DNA of 22,730 nt from positions 1-22,730 of the forward strand of contig PBVO01000005.1 in assembly GCA_002729015.1 (NCBI GenBank), read 5' to 3'. The notes beneath the pieces were generated by a model. It did no database searches and was not told the DNA's origin. It saw only the letters and a list, made by a program, of their open reading frames with translations. Position numbers and translations under genes: made by a program. Every line of letters starts with the position of its first letter. The first letter of the stretch is position 1. The stretch comes from Candidatus Poribacteria bacterium. GTDB taxonomy: Bacteria > Poribacteria > WGA-4E > UBA9662. This document shows, in pieces, positions 21,491 to 22,730 of this stretch.

Positions 21491-21535
21491 AAGCCCTTGC
21501 CCTTCCCATACATTACTTCCCCTCGATTTTGTTTA

Positions 21536-21573
21536 GTGATAGCAGTGATTATATATTTAGTTACTGCTATCAC
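21536..21573 (+). promoter_or_regulatory. Motif copy 11 inside an 11-bp perfect inverted repeat
   Basis: GATTATATATTTA at 21547-21559; GTGATAGCAGT and ACTGCTATCAC pair perfectly, with arm sequences unlike those of the other copies. ATG at 21601. Confidence 0.8.
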
Positions 21574-21600
21574 AATTCTATCCAATAGGAGATTACTACC

Positions 21601-21936
21601 ATGGTACGACTGCGAAACAAAGGTAACACCAGTGTGGTTGAAAACCATACCAGTGTTCTAGTAACTTTCTACCAAACCTTAATATTCTCATGGTACAAAA
21701 CCATGGGATCAATAGTCCTCAACAGAGGAGCTTGCAGGTACTGGACAGCTACGACAAAGAAAAGAATCAACCAGTGCTTTCAAGAGTACAACCTACCCTA
21801 CCATCTTTTCCAGAAGGATGGGGACTGGTATTTACGAACTACTGATACCACTGATGAGTGGTACAACAAAAGCAAAAGCGGTGACTGCTTTCCCCTAATC
21901 AAGTGGGAAGGCGAAGCCATAACAATACCACACTAG
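21601..21936 (+). CDS. Unknown protein (111 aa)
   Basis: AGGAGATTACTACC leads into the ATG at 21601. A second in-frame ATG at codon 35 (MGSIVLNRGACRYW) could be the real start if the N-terminal 34 residues are not used, but the RBS favours the first. The protein is basic and Trp/Tyr-rich. No family was recognised. The next gene starts ten bases after its stop. Confidence 0.7.
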   Translation: MVRLRNKGNTSVVENHTSVLVTFYQTLIFSWYKTMGSIVLNRGACRYWTATTKKRINQCFQEYNLPYHLFQKDGDWYLRTTDTTDEWYNKSKSGDCFPLIKWEGEAITIPH

Positions 21937-21945
21937 GAGACTACC

Positions 21946-22730
21946 ATGAATTACAATCAGATTGCGAGAGCTATCAACCCAGAGAATCTCAACCTCGAAC
22001 CACTAAGAACGAACACATCCAAGACAATGAAGTGTTATTACTCTCCAGCCTATTCAAACTTGGCCAGAGTACCATACGCACTTTATGTAGCCAGACTATT
22101 TCCCCAAGAAATTGGGGAACAGATTATATTGTCGTTACATTCTGGTCAGGTGGACCAGATCGCTAAAAAGAACTGGCAACACATCAAGTTGCGAAAGTCC
22201 ATGAAGTTCATATACAACATCTGCTTACAGAAAATAGCAGAGCAAGAAGAATGTAAGGAAGGGTACATCGAAGTACCTACTGTTACCAACTACCATGTAG
22301 CTACTGGTCGTGGAGGCAAACCTATCTTCGAACTGCGTGGATGTCGTGCGTTTGTGGAACACTTCTATGGTATCCCCAAACCAAAGGGCTGGTCATGGGA
22401 TAAGAACCAAGTGGTTCGCAAGACCACTAAGAGTATCGAAGACTCTTGGGAAGAAGGTGTAACCTGTAACATCCCTGCAGCTGCAGGATTTGAACAGTCT
22501 ATCCTTGAGTTCCAGAACAGTGATGAGACCAATCATCTGTTCGACCTGAATGTCAGGAAAGCAAGGCTTAACAACACTTGGGGAACATTGCCCAACCAAG
22601 ATATCCTTGATCCTCACTGGAAGATCTACTTACAGGAGAGTCAAGATCATCTGATCGAAGATGATGAACTCACCAATTCCATGTTAGTTCTGGATACTAT
22701 TGGCGATCCACAACTCAACATCGAAAGCAA
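21946..22730 (+). CDS. Unknown protein, partial, runs off the right edge (at least 261 aa)
   Basis: The ATG at 21946 has AGGAGACTACC in front. The frame is open for 261 codons to the window edge with sensible composition (MNYNQIARAINPENLNLEPL; FYGIPKPKGWSWDKNQ; LNNTWGTLPNQDILDPHW). No domain was recognised in the visible part; the Tyr- and Trp-rich, moderately charged sequence has no transmembrane helix. It shares a leader with the 111-aa gene. Confidence 0.8.
   Translation, partial: MNYNQIARAINPENLNLEPLRTNTSKTMKCYYSPAYSNLARVPYALYVARLFPQEIGEQIILSLHSGQVDQIAKKNWQHIKLRKSMKFIYNICLQKIAEQEECKEGYIEVPTVTNYHVATGRGGKPIFELRGCRAFVEHFYGIPKPKGWSWDKNQVVRKTTKSIEDSWEEGVTCNIPAAAGFEQSILEFQNSDETNHLFDLNVRKARLNNTWGTLPNQDILDPHWKIYLQESQDHLIEDDELTNSMLVLDTIGDPQLNIES

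Noticed and set aside
21903..22166. Plus-strand open frame of 87 codons overlapping the last two genes
   Set aside because: It overlaps the 111-aa gene and the long frame from 21946, which has an RBS and stays open to the window edge.

Overview
The window looks like part of a tailed double-stranded DNA phage genome (Caudoviricetes), either a free phage or an assembled uncultured virus. The support is a large terminase with ATPase and nuclease motifs, a GH108-type endolysin, a small two-helix membrane protein, a long repetitive tail-fibre-like protein and dense runs of small overlapping genes. Composition is moderately AT-rich. No tRNA, rRNA or CRISPR array was found. The host cannot be read directly; bacterial sigma70-like promoters and Shine-Dalgarno sites indicate a bacterium.

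Left half (1-11806), all genes on the minus strand. Reading in the direction of transcription: a ribbon-helix-helix protein (11701 to 10928), an HNH nuclease and a chain of small genes ending at 9684; an intergenic region with a minus promoter and a perfect-consensus plus-strand promoter (9584-9612) pointing back into that chain; then a second chain (9423 to 7236) with a coiled-coil protein, the endolysin and a Holliday-junction-resolvase-like nuclease. A sigma70-like promoter at 7234-7205 is followed at once by a rho-independent terminator (7160-7124), and behind it lie the 119-residue membrane protein, TerL, two virion-associated unknowns, a 103-residue protein and the tail fibre running off the left edge. 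This looks like the late structural, packaging and lysis half.

Right half (11890-22730), all genes on the plus strand, mostly small unknown or regulatory proteins. The strand switch includes a 160-nt stretch with no G on the plus strand (12136-12295). Eleven sites with the 13-mer GATTATATATTTA (ten exact, one single-base variant) precede plus-strand genes or gene pairs. Several sit in the loop of inverted repeats whose arm sequences differ from site to site while complementarity is kept. None was seen on the minus side. Many leaders then share an ACTATAAGGAG ribosome-binding cassette. One gene under this motif (15544-16002) carries a clear RNA polymerase alpha-CTD-like domain that keeps the known DNA-contact residues, fused to a cysteine cluster. 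A phage-encoded alpha-CTD next to a phage-specific AT-rich element is the most attractive candidate for an undescribed regulatory system here.

Further along the same half: a DUF4326 protein, a SLOG/DprA-like protein and a macro-domain protein lie close together, all likely nucleotide or ADP-ribose ligand binders and possibly a counter-defence or NAD-related module. A TnpB-like RNA-guided nuclease with a rearranged active site is translationally coupled to a small upstream gene. It is followed by 630 nt of non-coding DNA carrying about ten AACCAT repeats and a possible small-RNA promoter. The end of the window holds an excisionase-like HTH/zinc-ribbon protein and unknown genes, the last of which runs off the right edge.
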